Positions 1 to 6,635 of a stretch of 8,861 nucleotides of DNA are shown here, in pieces; positions within the stretch are counted from its first letter, which is position 1, and every line of letters begins with the position of its first letter. Both the position numbers and the translations under genes were made by a program. The DNA comes from a bacterium (GTDB taxonomy: Bacteria > Acidobacteriota > Blastocatellia > Pyrinomonadales > Pyrinomonadaceae): assembly GCA_029945985.1 (NCBI GenBank), contig JAQSDP010000016.1:1-8861 (forward strand), given 5' to 3'. The notes under the pieces were generated by a model. The model saw only the letters and a list, made by a program, of their open reading frames with translations. It did not search any database and was not told the origin of the DNA.

Positions 1-672
1 CCGGTGACCGATGGGGAACTCGGCGAGATCGTGCTTCGTGGGCCGAACATCTTCAAGGCGTACTTCAAGAATGACGACGCCACCGCCAAAGCCTTCGCGA
101 ACGGCTGGTTCCACACAGGCGACATCGGCTACCGCGACACCGACGGATTCTTCTACATCGCCGACCGCAAGTCAGACATGATCATCCGCGGCGGTGAGAA
201 CATCTATCCCCGCGAGATCGACGACCTCCTCTACACCCACCCCGCCGTCGCCCACGCCGCCGTCATCGGCGTCCCCGACGATCTCTACGGCGAAGAAGTC
301 GCCGCCTTCATCGTCCTAAAAGACGGATTTTCCGTAGGGCGGGCGCACGAAGCTATGGCAGATCAGACTCCAGAGCCGATGTCAGTACCACCTGCGGTAG
401 CGGGTGGCTCTTCTCAGCCGATCGAACCTTCGGACAGAGAAGAGAGTATCAGTGGGCATGGCTCCGAGAGATCAGAGATCCCACATCCGAAGTCCCACAT
501 CCGAAATGTCTCCCCCGATGACATCATCAGCTTCTGCAAACTTCACCTCGCCGACTTCAAATGCCCCAAGACCGTCCACTTCGTCGACGACATCCCCAAA
601 GGCCCAACCGGCAAACTCCTGAAACGCGAACTCGCCAAACTCTTTGCCAAGCAGGCCGGCGCCCCACAATGA
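1..672 (+). CDS. Acyl-CoA synthetase / AMP-dependent ligase, C-terminal part (5' end outside window)
   Basis: The reading frame is open from base 1, so the start and the main adenylation domain lie upstream. Enzymes of this family (ANL superfamily) activate a carboxylic acid, often a fatty acid, as acyl-AMP and transfer it to CoA in the cytoplasm. Visible family motifs, numbered from the GTG at base 4, are GWFHTGD (34-40), the hinge DRKSDMIIRGGENIYPREI (54-72) and the C-terminal PTGKLLKREL (201-210), in which Lys204 is the expected catalytic lysine. Residues about 109-168 are an extra, low-complexity stretch between the strand AAFIVLKDG and the helix VSPDDIISFCK, which are normally joined by a few residues; it is described separately. 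The frame stays open and all downstream motifs are intact, so the protein is probably made. The acyl substrate cannot be told from this part. The stop lies 38 bases before the next gene on the same strand, so co-transcription is possible. Confidence 0.9.
   Translation, partial: PVTDGELGEIVLRGPNIFKAYFKNDDATAKAFANGWFHTGDIGYRDTDGFFYIADRKSDMIIRGGENIYPREIDDLLYTHPAVAHAAVIGVPDDLYGEEVAAFIVLKDGFSVGRAHEAMADQTPEPMSVPPAVAGGSSQPIEPSDREESISGHGSERSEIPHPKSHIRNVSPDDIISFCKLHLADFKCPKTVHFVDDIPKGPTGKLLKRELAKLFAKQAGAPQ
388..407. repeat. Palindrome (hairpin) inside the insert
   Basis: CCACCTGC at 388-395 pairs with GCGGGTGG at 400-407 over 8 bp (one T-G wobble as RNA), with the 4-base loop GGTA. It sits in the middle of the foreign-looking insert, as expected for a REP- or RPE-like palindromic element. 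No U-tract follows, so it is not a typical terminator. Confidence 0.6.
480..507 (+). repeat. Two-copy 14-bp tandem repeat
   Basis: CCCACATCCGAAGT (480-493) is followed directly by CCCACATCCGAAAT (494-507), with one mismatch. It forms the downstream edge of the insert in the acyl-CoA synthetase gene, just before the conserved VSPDDI segment resumes. Confidence 0.8.
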
Positions 673-710
673 CTCCATCGAGAGCATTGATGTAAACTTA
701 GCGTTTCGAT

Positions 711-1880
711 ATGGCTAAGCGAGTTCTAGGAATTGCGGTTGTAGGCATCGGTGGAGCGGTCGGGACTACAATGGTTGCGGGCATCGAACTGCTCAAGAAC
801 GGCGTGATCGACACGACCGGCCTGCCGCTTGCCGTACTCGAAGCTGCCGGCCTTGCCGCATACACCGACATCATTTTCGCCGGCTGGGACCTCTTCGCCG
901 ACCACCTCGCTCAGGCCGCCGAAAATCACGACGTTCTCACCCACAAACAGTGGGTCGCGGCGGAAGAATCTCTCAAGCAGATCAAGCCCTGGCCGGCCAT
1001 CGGCGATGCGAGGTTTTTGTCATTGATCGATGGCGAAAACAAGATCGGCGACAAAGGCCATAGAGCGGTGATCGACAAACTCCGAGCTGATCTTCAGAGT
1101 TTTCGCGAGAAATGCGACTCGGCCGTCGTGATCAACCTGGCCTCGACCGAAAAGCTCGCGGTCGAAGGCAACGAGATATTCAACTCGATCGCCAGTTTCG
1201 AAACCGCCCTCGACGAGAATTCGCCCGACATCGCTCCCGCAATGCTGTACGCATATGCCGCGATCGCCGAGGGCGTTCCCTACGGCAACTTCACGCCGTC
1301 AGTCGCGGCGGACATCCCTGCATTGGTCGAGTTTGCCGCAAACCAGAATGTACCGATCGCCGGCAGGGACGGCAAAACCGGTCAGACGTTCATCAAGTCG
1401 GTGATCGCTCCGGCACTTCGGTCCCGGGCATTGAAGGTGGACGGATGGTTTTCGACGAACATCCTCGGGAATCGTGATGGACTTGCTTTGTCCAATGCCG
1501 AATCGCTCGCGTCGAAGGTGAAAACCAAGAGCAGCCTGCTCGACGACATCCTGGGCTACGAGGTCGAAGATCACATCGTCGACATCCGCTACTACCGACC
1601 CCGCGGCGACAACAAGGAGGCTTGGGATAACATCGACATCCGCGGCTTCCTCGGACAATCGATGCAGATCAAGGTGAATTTCTTGTGTAAAGATTCGATC
1701 CTGGCCGCACCCCTCGCTATCGAGATCGCCCGCTGTCTTGATTTAGCGCAACAACGAAACGAAGGCGGAATTCAGGAGCAGTTGTCGGTTTTCTTCAAAA
1801 TGCCGATGACGCGGGCAGCCAAAGTTGACCAGCGATTCCACGAGCAAGAAGCTGCGTTACTTCGATGGCTGGCGAGCTAG
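711..1880 (+). CDS. ino1: Myo-inositol-phosphate synthase (inositol-3-phosphate synthase)
   Basis: This NAD-dependent cytoplasmic enzyme converts glucose-6-phosphate to 1D-myo-inositol 3-phosphate, the first step towards inositol, inositol phospholipids or inositol solutes. The 389-residue length fits the short prokaryotic class rather than the roughly 530-residue eukaryotic one. Visible motifs are the N-terminal Rossmann loop GIGGAVGTT (12-20), GRDGKTGQTFIKS (218-230, the family GDDxKSGQT segment), NILGNRDG (250-257) and the C-terminal CKDSILAAPLAIEIAR (326-341). The ATG at 711 is used because the Rossmann strand begins a few residues later; no clear Shine-Dalgarno precedes it. The 3' end overlaps that of the opposing TPR gene by 24 bp. 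The gene may be co-transcribed with the acyl-CoA synthetase upstream. The glucose-6-phosphate isomerase 1 kb downstream could supply its substrate. Family assignment is firm; the fate of the inositol phosphate is unknown. Confidence 0.92.
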   Translation: MAKRVLGIAVVGIGGAVGTTMVAGIELLKNGVIDTTGLPLAVLEAAGLAAYTDIIFAGWDLFADHLAQAAENHDVLTHKQWVAAEESLKQIKPWPAIGDARFLSLIDGENKIGDKGHRAVIDKLRADLQSFREKCDSAVVINLASTEKLAVEGNEIFNSIASFETALDENSPDIAPAMLYAYAAIAEGVPYGNFTPSVAADIPALVEFAANQNVPIAGRDGKTGQTFIKSVIAPALRSRALKVDGWFSTNILGNRDGLALSNAESLASKVKTKSSLLDDILGYEVEDHIVDIRYYRPRGDNKEAWDNIDIRGFLGQSMQIKVNFLCKDSILAAPLAIEIARCLDLAQQRNEGGIQEQLSVFFKMPMTRAAKVDQRFHEQEAALLRWLAS

Positions 1881-2768
1881 CTCAACCTCAGCCGCGATAT
1901 ACCCAAAGCTCGCCCACTGATCTCCCTCGACGATCTTACGGAATATCGTCATGGCTTTCTCACGATCTCCGTTGTAAAGGAAATAGTTGCCGATCCCATA
2001 TCCAAGCGAAGCCGACCCGAGCGTGTTGGCATCACCCTTGATCGTTGACAATAAATTCTCCGGCCGCTCTTCGCTACGGTTCAGCTTGATCAGCTTGAGA
2101 TAGTCTTCATTCTCGATCACGTCGAGGTCTTTCGGCAGCGAATCCAGAAGCCGTTTCGCCTCCTTCGCCTTGCCCAACCGACGCAGCGTCATGTAACGCC
2201 AATACACGGTCGCCACAAGCATGTCGTTGTTCTTTGAAACCTTCTGACACTCCGCGTATGCCCGCGCGGCTTTCTTAAAATCGCCCTTGAGATAGTAGGC
2301 AAGCCCGAGGTGATACCAGATGTTCGATTGCAGCGTACTCGTCGGGATATTGCGGGCGTTCGGCATTCCGTTCGGCTCGACCGAATCAGGTTTGCCTTTG
2401 ATAAGTTTCGCCGCGGTTTCAAAGTCGCGGATCGCATCGTCGAAGCATCGGAGCGTGAAATACCGGTGCCCGCGGTGGCGATACATTCTCGCGTCCGTTG
2501 AGAACTTGCTGACGCCTTCGGTAAAGATCTTGATTGCTTCCTTATACTCGCCCGTGTACGCGATCCGCCGCCCGTACCATATCAGTTCTTCAGCGATCTG
2601 CGGATTCTTGCTATATGCCTCTCGAGCGATCGCAAGATTGGCTTCATATGTCTTCGCGGCCTCGGACGAAAGGACCGTCTTCACCTGCCTCGCCGCATCC
2701 GCACAAGGCTGAGCCCGGACTAATGCAGCACATAGAATTATCAATGAAAATGACAAGATCAGCTTCAT
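1857..2768 (-). CDS. Exported tetratricopeptide-repeat (TPR) protein, function unknown
   Basis: The chosen ATG (complement of 2766-2768) gives 303 residues and opens directly with a signal peptide: MK, a hydrophobic stretch LILSFSLIILCAAL, then a likely signal peptidase I site VRA|QP. A GTG at 2798 would add ten polar residues in front of the signal and is less likely. The C in LIILC is not in a good lipobox, so a soluble exported protein is favoured over a lipoprotein. The mature part is mostly paired helices of TPR type. In the chosen numbering they lie around residues 60-125 (two repeats, e.g. IAYTGEYKEAIKIF and CFDDAIRDFETAAKL), 146-215 (two repeats, e.g. GLAYYLKGDFKKAARAY) and 255-295 (NYFLYNGDREKAMTIFRKI). 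Such proteins mediate protein contacts, but no partner or catalytic motif is visible. The gene converges with ino1 (24-bp overlap) and diverges from the isomerase gene. Confidence 0.8.
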   Translation of the reverse strand: MKLILSFSLIILCAALVRAQPCADAARQVKTVLSSEAAKTYEANLAIAREAYSKNPQIAEELIWYGRRIAYTGEYKEAIKIFTEGVSKFSTDARMYRHRGHRYFTLRCFDDAIRDFETAAKLIKGKPDSVEPNGMPNARNIPTSTLQSNIWYHLGLAYYLKGDFKKAARAYAECQKVSKNNDMLVATVYWRYMTLRRLGKAKEAKRLLDSLPKDLDVIENEDYLKLIKLNRSEERPENLLSTIKGDANTLGSASLGYGIGNYFLYNGDREKAMTIFRKIVEGDQWASFGYIAAEVELARQPSK

Positions 2769-2866
2769 TCCACGAATGTTACCAGACAATTCTGGCACCG
2801 GGCATGCCGGTCTGGTTCATAGCGGTTTTGATTCCGAACCGATGTTGCGTGAAAATTAAAAGAACC

Positions 2867-2872
2867 GAAGGA
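2867..2872 (+). promoter_or_regulatory. Ribosome binding site of the isomerase gene
   Basis: GAAGGA lies 7 bases before the ATG at 2880 and fixes that start. This matters because the protein begins where the isomerase half of longer fused homologues begins. A weak promoter-like pair, TTGATT (2828-2833) and GAAAAT (2851-2856) with 17-base spacing, lies just upstream but is only 4/6 plus 4/6 to consensus. Confidence 0.7.
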
Positions 2873-2879
2873 AATTTAA

Positions 2880-4574
2880 ATGTCCATGAATGCAATCTCA
2901 TATTCTCTGCCCGCCCGGATCGAAGATAAAGTCCGTGAAAAGATCGCCGAATGGAACGCGGAAAATAAGGTACGCCGCATCTGGGAGAAAGATGCCTCCG
3001 TCTGGACCGGCGATGACGAAGCGAAGTGGCTCGGATGGCTGACGATAGCGGCGGAGGAGGCAGACGAAACGGCGAAGTATCGCGATCTGCAGAACGACAT
3101 CGAACAAGCGGGCTTCACCGATGTTTTGCTGATGGGCATGGGCGGATCGTCGCTCTGCCCGGAGGTTCTCGCCGTTACCTTCGGCAAGAAGAATTTCCAT
3201 ATTCTCGATTCGACCGTTCCTTCGCAGGTGAAGGCCGTCGAGGACAAACTCGATCTAGCGAGGACGCTCTTCATCGTCGCGAGCAAATCCGGCTCGACGC
3301 TGGAACCAAACTGCTTCAAGCAATACTTCTTCGACCGCGTTTCGCAGATCTCCGACGAGCCCGGCAAGCAGTTCATCGCGATCACCGATCCGGGCTCGAA
3401 GATGGAGCAGATAGCAAAGGACGACGGATTTCGGCATATCTTCTACGGTAAACCAGAGGTCGGCGGGCGTTTCTCGGCGTTATCCGCTTTTGGGCTCACG
3501 GCCGCCGCTTCGATGGGATTGGACGTCGACATCCTTCTCGATCGAGCGAACGCGATGGCCGAGCTTTGCATGCGCCACGATACTAAGGAGAATCCGGGAG
3601 CATTGCTCGGACTTGTCCTCGGCGTCTGCCACAAACTCGGCCGCGACAAACTGACGATCTTTACGGCTCCCGAGATACACGATCTCGGAGCGTGGCTCGA
3701 GCAGCTCATTGCCGAATCAACCGGCAAGAACGGCGTCGCGATCATCCCCGTCGACCGCGAGCCGATCCTCGACGCCGAGGATTACTACAGCGACCGCGTC
3801 TTCGTACACATTGGCATAAAGGGCTCGCCGACTGATGAGAATACCTACTCGAAACTCGAAGATATCGAACGAGCCGGCCACCCGATGATCCGCATCGAAC
3901 TCGAAAGCTTGTATCACATATCCCACGAATTCTTCCGCTGGGAATTCGCCACCGCCGTCGCTGGCGCAGTAATGGGCATCAACCCCTTCAACCAGCCAGA
4001 CGTTGAATCCGCGAAGATCGAAGCTCGCAAAATAACGGACGAGTACGAGCAGTCAGGATCGCTGCCCAGCGAGACTCCATTCTTTGAAGCCGACGGCGTC
4101 AGCCTTTTCAGCAACGAATCGAATGCCGCTGCTTTGAACGAACTCGCTACCGAGGTGTCCATTGCCGGATATCTAAAAGCTCACATCTCGCGGATCGCAT
4201 CTAACGATTATTTCTCCCTTCTCGGCTACATTGAAATGAACGCTGCGAACGAAACTGCTCTTCAGTCCATTCGCGAAAAAGTCCTGCACAAAGAACTTGC
4301 CGCAACCTGTCTTGGCTTCGGCCCGCGATTTCTGCACTCGACGGGTCAAGCCTATAAGGGCGGTGCCAACAACGGTGTATTTCTACAGATCACGGCTGAC
4401 GATACGATAGATCTCCCCGTACCAGGACAGAAATATACTTTTGGAATTGTTAAAACCGCTCAGGCTCGGGGTGATTTTCAGGTATTGCTCGATCGAGGAC
4501 GGCGAGCCCTACGGCTTCACATCGGAGGCGACCTTTCGAGCGGCCTCGCGAAAGTGAAAGAGGCTATGGGTTGA
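2880..4574 (+). CDS. pgi: Glucose-6-phosphate isomerase, stand-alone form of the transaldolase-fused type
   Basis: The enzyme interconverts glucose-6-phosphate and fructose-6-phosphate in the cytoplasm (glycolysis, gluconeogenesis, pentose phosphate pathway). The 564 residues hold two SIS sugar-phosphate domains. Visible motifs are GMGGSSL (86-92) and SKSGST (135-140), which bind phosphate; VGGRFSALSAFG (194-205), the PGI signature with Arg197; the catalytic-glutamate region QLIAESTGK (275-283, Glu279); INPFNQPDVE (367-376); and GPRFLHSTGQAYKGG (481-495), where Lys493 probably matches the active-site lysine. The N-terminus (KVRRIWEKDASVWTGDDEAKWLGWL) and C-terminus look like the isomerase half of bifunctional transaldolase/phosphoglucose isomerase proteins, which are usually more than 900 residues. 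Here there is no transaldolase upstream: the neighbouring DNA carries the TPR gene on the other strand. The start is supported by a good Shine-Dalgarno. The product can feed inositol-phosphate synthase. Confidence 0.9.
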   Translation: MSMNAISYSLPARIEDKVREKIAEWNAENKVRRIWEKDASVWTGDDEAKWLGWLTIAAEEADETAKYRDLQNDIEQAGFTDVLLMGMGGSSLCPEVLAVTFGKKNFHILDSTVPSQVKAVEDKLDLARTLFIVASKSGSTLEPNCFKQYFFDRVSQISDEPGKQFIAITDPGSKMEQIAKDDGFRHIFYGKPEVGGRFSALSAFGLTAAASMGLDVDILLDRANAMAELCMRHDTKENPGALLGLVLGVCHKLGRDKLTIFTAPEIHDLGAWLEQLIAESTGKNGVAIIPVDREPILDAEDYYSDRVFVHIGIKGSPTDENTYSKLEDIERAGHPMIRIELESLYHISHEFFRWEFATAVAGAVMGINPFNQPDVESAKIEARKITDEYEQSGSLPSETPFFEADGVSLFSNESNAAALNELATEVSIAGYLKAHISRIASNDYFSLLGYIEMNAANETALQSIREKVLHKELAATCLGFGPRFLHSTGQAYKGGANNGVFLQITADDTIDLPVPGQKYTFGIVKTAQARGDFQVLLDRGRRALRLHIGGDLSSGLAKVKEAMG

Positions 4575-4586
4575 ACCCACAGCCTC
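4560..4586. terminator. Hairpin between two converging genes, possible bidirectional terminator
   Basis: GAGGCTATGGG (4560-4570) pairs with CCCACAGCCTC (4576-4586) over 11 positions with one A-C mismatch and a 5-base loop. The stop codon of the isomerase gene (4572-4574) lies in the loop. It sits between the converging isomerase and radical SAM genes, where a shared terminator is expected. No strong U-tract follows on the plus strand; on the minus strand the following RNA is only loosely U-rich (CUUUCACUUUC). Position and stem support the call; the missing U-tract weakens it. Confidence 0.45.
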
Positions 4587-4608
4587 GATCGGGATCTCTG
4601 CCGGTTTA

Positions 4609-6558
4609 CTAAACACCGACAGTCTCGTTCTCTTCAACCAGATAAGGTGTAGCAACTGGCTTGTCAATGTCCTGCTCTAGCACCTTCGCGATCACAGGCA
4701 GCGATAGCGAACGCACTTTGCCGATCCCGGGAACAGCCTTGCCCTTTGCATAAACGTCATGGCGGCCGTTCTCTTTGTACCACTCGCTGAGCGATGCAGT
4801 CTTGTGCATCTCTTCGATGATCTGCCGCCAGCCTACGCCCGTGTTATACGCACAGAACGAGATTTCGCCTTCCTGCGTACCATACGGGATCACGCACATC
4901 TCAGTGCGGCGGAAATCGTAGTTGAAGAGATCCTGGAACCACATCCCTTCAACACAAAGCACGCGCCAGATGTCATCGTCCTTTTTCTCAACCTGCATCC
5001 GGTCGTTTCGGTCGGAGTTTGAGGTAGTCGACGAAGGCTTGAAGAGATTAATGATCTGCGAGATCGGGAAGCCTTCCGGGGCACTCGATGCGTCGTAGTT
5101 ACGCATGATCGCCATGCCAAGTTGGGCCATCGTGAGCTTCTTGCCGCGGGCAGTGTCGGTGATCTTCGCAACGTCCTGCATGAACTGCTCGTAGTTGAAG
5201 AACTCGAAGAGAGACTTGATCTCGTTCGTCTTCGTATTTACGACCATCAGCGTAAAGATGCCGCAGTTCGGATGGCAGTTACACGACGACCAGCCCCACG
5301 GAGCGTCTGCTCCCTGCAGCATATCCATCACCGACGTGAATGCCGAATAAGACGACAGCGGAAACCAATCGCGCATCGGTTGGAGCACTCCATCGAGCTG
5401 GTCTCTCAGATCGTGCGTCATCCCCGCGAGCGTGTATCGCTGCGCAATGCGATCTTTGTCGGATACATCTTCATCACGCCCGGTAAACGATACCGGCTGA
5501 AAAGCGATCGTCTGAACCTTGTCGATGTTCTCTGCCGCGAACTTAACGATCGACCCAATGCCCTTGTTGTTCCACGAATTCACGATCGTCGTGACCAGCG
5601 TGACCTTGATGCCGACCTCGGCGAGATTCTCGATCGTCTTGAGCTTTACGTCAAATAGATTGCCGACGCCGCGATGCTTGTTGTCCTCTTCGTTCGTTCC
5701 GTCAAACTGGAGGTAAACGCCGTGCTGCCCCGCTTCTTTGGCGGCCTTCGCAAACTCAATATCCTCGGCGTAGCGGATACCATTTGTCGCAGCGAGAATA
5801 CGGTAGAACCCAATCTTTTTTGCATATGCAACAGCGTCCAGAAAGAAGGGTGAGAGCGTTGGCTCGCCGCCGGACAAAAGGATGATGATCTGTCTACGCG
5901 GCTTGAACGAGACTGCCCTGTCCAGAATGGCTTTGATGTCTTCAAACGTCGGCTCGTGAACATAACCGACCTGATTCGCGTCCATAAAGCACGGATTGCA
6001 CATCATGTTGCAGCGGTTCGTTAGGTCAACCGTCAAGACGGCCCCGCGTCCAAACTTAATGTCCGACGTTCCGTGGTGATGTACGTGCGAATCCTCAGCA
6101 GCCTTGAAATCGCGCCCGTAGAAGAGCGATTCGATCCGTTCCAGGAACTTCGCGTCGGTCGCCATCACATCGACGAAGTCACCGTGCGTCGGGCAAGTCT
6201 TTCGCATCAGCACTTGACCGTCCTCTTCGACGATCTGGGCCTTGATCTCCCCCGGATGCGAATTCATCAAAATGTCCAGCGGAATATCGCCGGAGATCAC
6301 CCCGTTGCGCACCTGTTTCACACAAGTTGGACACAAGCTGTCGGTTTCGCGCGGAAACCCTAGCGGCGGCGCCGTGCGTTCGTAGGATTTCAAAAGCGGC
6401 TCCGCGGCCCACGCCGGCTGGATCGACTCGCCCTCGGGAACAAGCGAATTCACCGCCTGAAAAGCTTTCCAGCCGATATCCGCCATCTTTGAAGCGGCTT
6501 TTGAACCCGCCATTCCCTTCGTTTTCCCTTCGCCTCGTCTGAAATTATCGCTAAACAT
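4609..6558 (-). CDS. Radical SAM protein resembling tetraether lipid synthase (Tes/MJ0619 family)
   Basis: Numbering is from a GTG at 6579; the ATG at 6558 (Met8) is preferred as start, with a GAGG 11 bases upstream. Met23 and Met32 are also possible, since conservation seems to begin near residue 75. An N-terminal zinc-ribbon- or rubredoxin-like segment has CPTC (Cys83, Cys86) and TCPTHG (Cys129, His132). The radical SAM core has CNMMCNPC (Cys190, 194, 197), binding a [4Fe-4S] cluster, and GGEP (237-240), which contacts SAM. Six further cysteines, CNCHPNC (433, 435, 439) and Cys542, 562 and 576, could bind auxiliary clusters. This N-terminal Cys module, CxxxCxxC core and C-terminal Cys layout matches archaeal Tes, which joins lipid alkyl chains by C-C bonds. 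Bacterial relatives are candidates for membrane-spanning lipids (iso-diabolic acid, branched tetraethers). There is no transmembrane segment and no B12-binding domain. The SDR gene 77 bases upstream on the same strand is probably co-transcribed. Radical SAM identity is firm; the lipid substrate is inferred. Confidence 0.85.
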   Translation of the reverse strand: MFSDNFRRGEGKTKGMAGSKAASKMADIGWKAFQAVNSLVPEGESIQPAWAAEPLLKSYERTAPPLGFPRETDSLCPTCVKQVRNGVISGDIPLDILMNSHPGEIKAQIVEEDGQVLMRKTCPTHGDFVDVMATDAKFLERIESLFYGRDFKAAEDSHVHHHGTSDIKFGRGAVLTVDLTNRCNMMCNPCFMDANQVGYVHEPTFEDIKAILDRAVSFKPRRQIIILLSGGEPTLSPFFLDAVAYAKKIGFYRILAATNGIRYAEDIEFAKAAKEAGQHGVYLQFDGTNEEDNKHRGVGNLFDVKLKTIENLAEVGIKVTLVTTIVNSWNNKGIGSIVKFAAENIDKVQTIAFQPVSFTGRDEDVSDKDRIAQRYTLAGMTHDLRDQLDGVLQPMRDWFPLSSYSAFTSVMDMLQGADAPWGWSSCNCHPNCGIFTLMVVNTKTNEIKSLFEFFNYEQFMQDVAKITDTARGKKLTMAQLGMAIMRNYDASSAPEGFPISQIINLFKPSSTTSNSDRNDRMQVEKKDDDIWRVLCVEGMWFQDLFNYDFRRTEMCVIPYGTQEGEISFCAYNTGVGWRQIIEEMHKTASLSEWYKENGRHDVYAKGKAVPGIGKVRSLSLPVIAKVLEQDIDKPVATPYLVEENETVGV

Positions 6559-6635
6559 AACAGATATTGCCTCAGGCACACCTCACCGCCCTAAAGTCTA
6601 TCTAAATTCAGCAAGTTAGGAAAATGTCACGGTGT

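Larger units (their letters stand above)
328..507 (+). repeat. In-frame repeat-like insert in the acyl-CoA synthetase gene
   Basis: About 60 codons interrupt the conserved C-terminal domain in a loop. The boundaries are approximate and were set by the conserved family sequence on each side. By hand count, 29 of 60 codons end in A or T, against 9 of the preceding 60, and codons rare nearby (AGA, AGT, TCA, GTA) appear. The stretch contains an 8-bp palindrome (388-407) and ends in a two-copy tandem repeat (480-507). The translation (VGRAHEAMAD...SVPPAVAGG) has no place in the enzyme fold. This resembles in-frame palindromic elements such as those of Rickettsia (RPE), but membership of a dispersed family cannot be shown from one copy. 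No target-site duplication or transposase was seen. Confidence 0.55.

Noticed and set aside
480..507. CRISPR-like repeat
   Set aside because: There are only two directly adjacent 14-bp copies with no spacers; it is a simple tandem duplication.
1..672. Acyl-CoA synthetase gene as a pseudogene because of the insert
   Set aside because: The insert is in frame, contains no stop codon, and the conserved C-terminal lysine motif follows intact.
1299..1658. Minus-strand open frame of 119 codons inside ino1
   Set aside because: It lies wholly within the well-supported inositol-phosphate synthase gene on the other strand and resembles no known family.
2876..3385. Minus-strand open frame of 169 codons inside the isomerase gene
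   Set aside because: It is antisense to conserved isomerase motifs, with Ser/Arg-rich shadow composition and no recognisable domain.
5122..5658. Plus-strand open frame of 178 codons inside the radical SAM gene
   Set aside because: It is antisense to conserved radical SAM coding sequence, and its Arg-rich composition is typical of a shadow frame.
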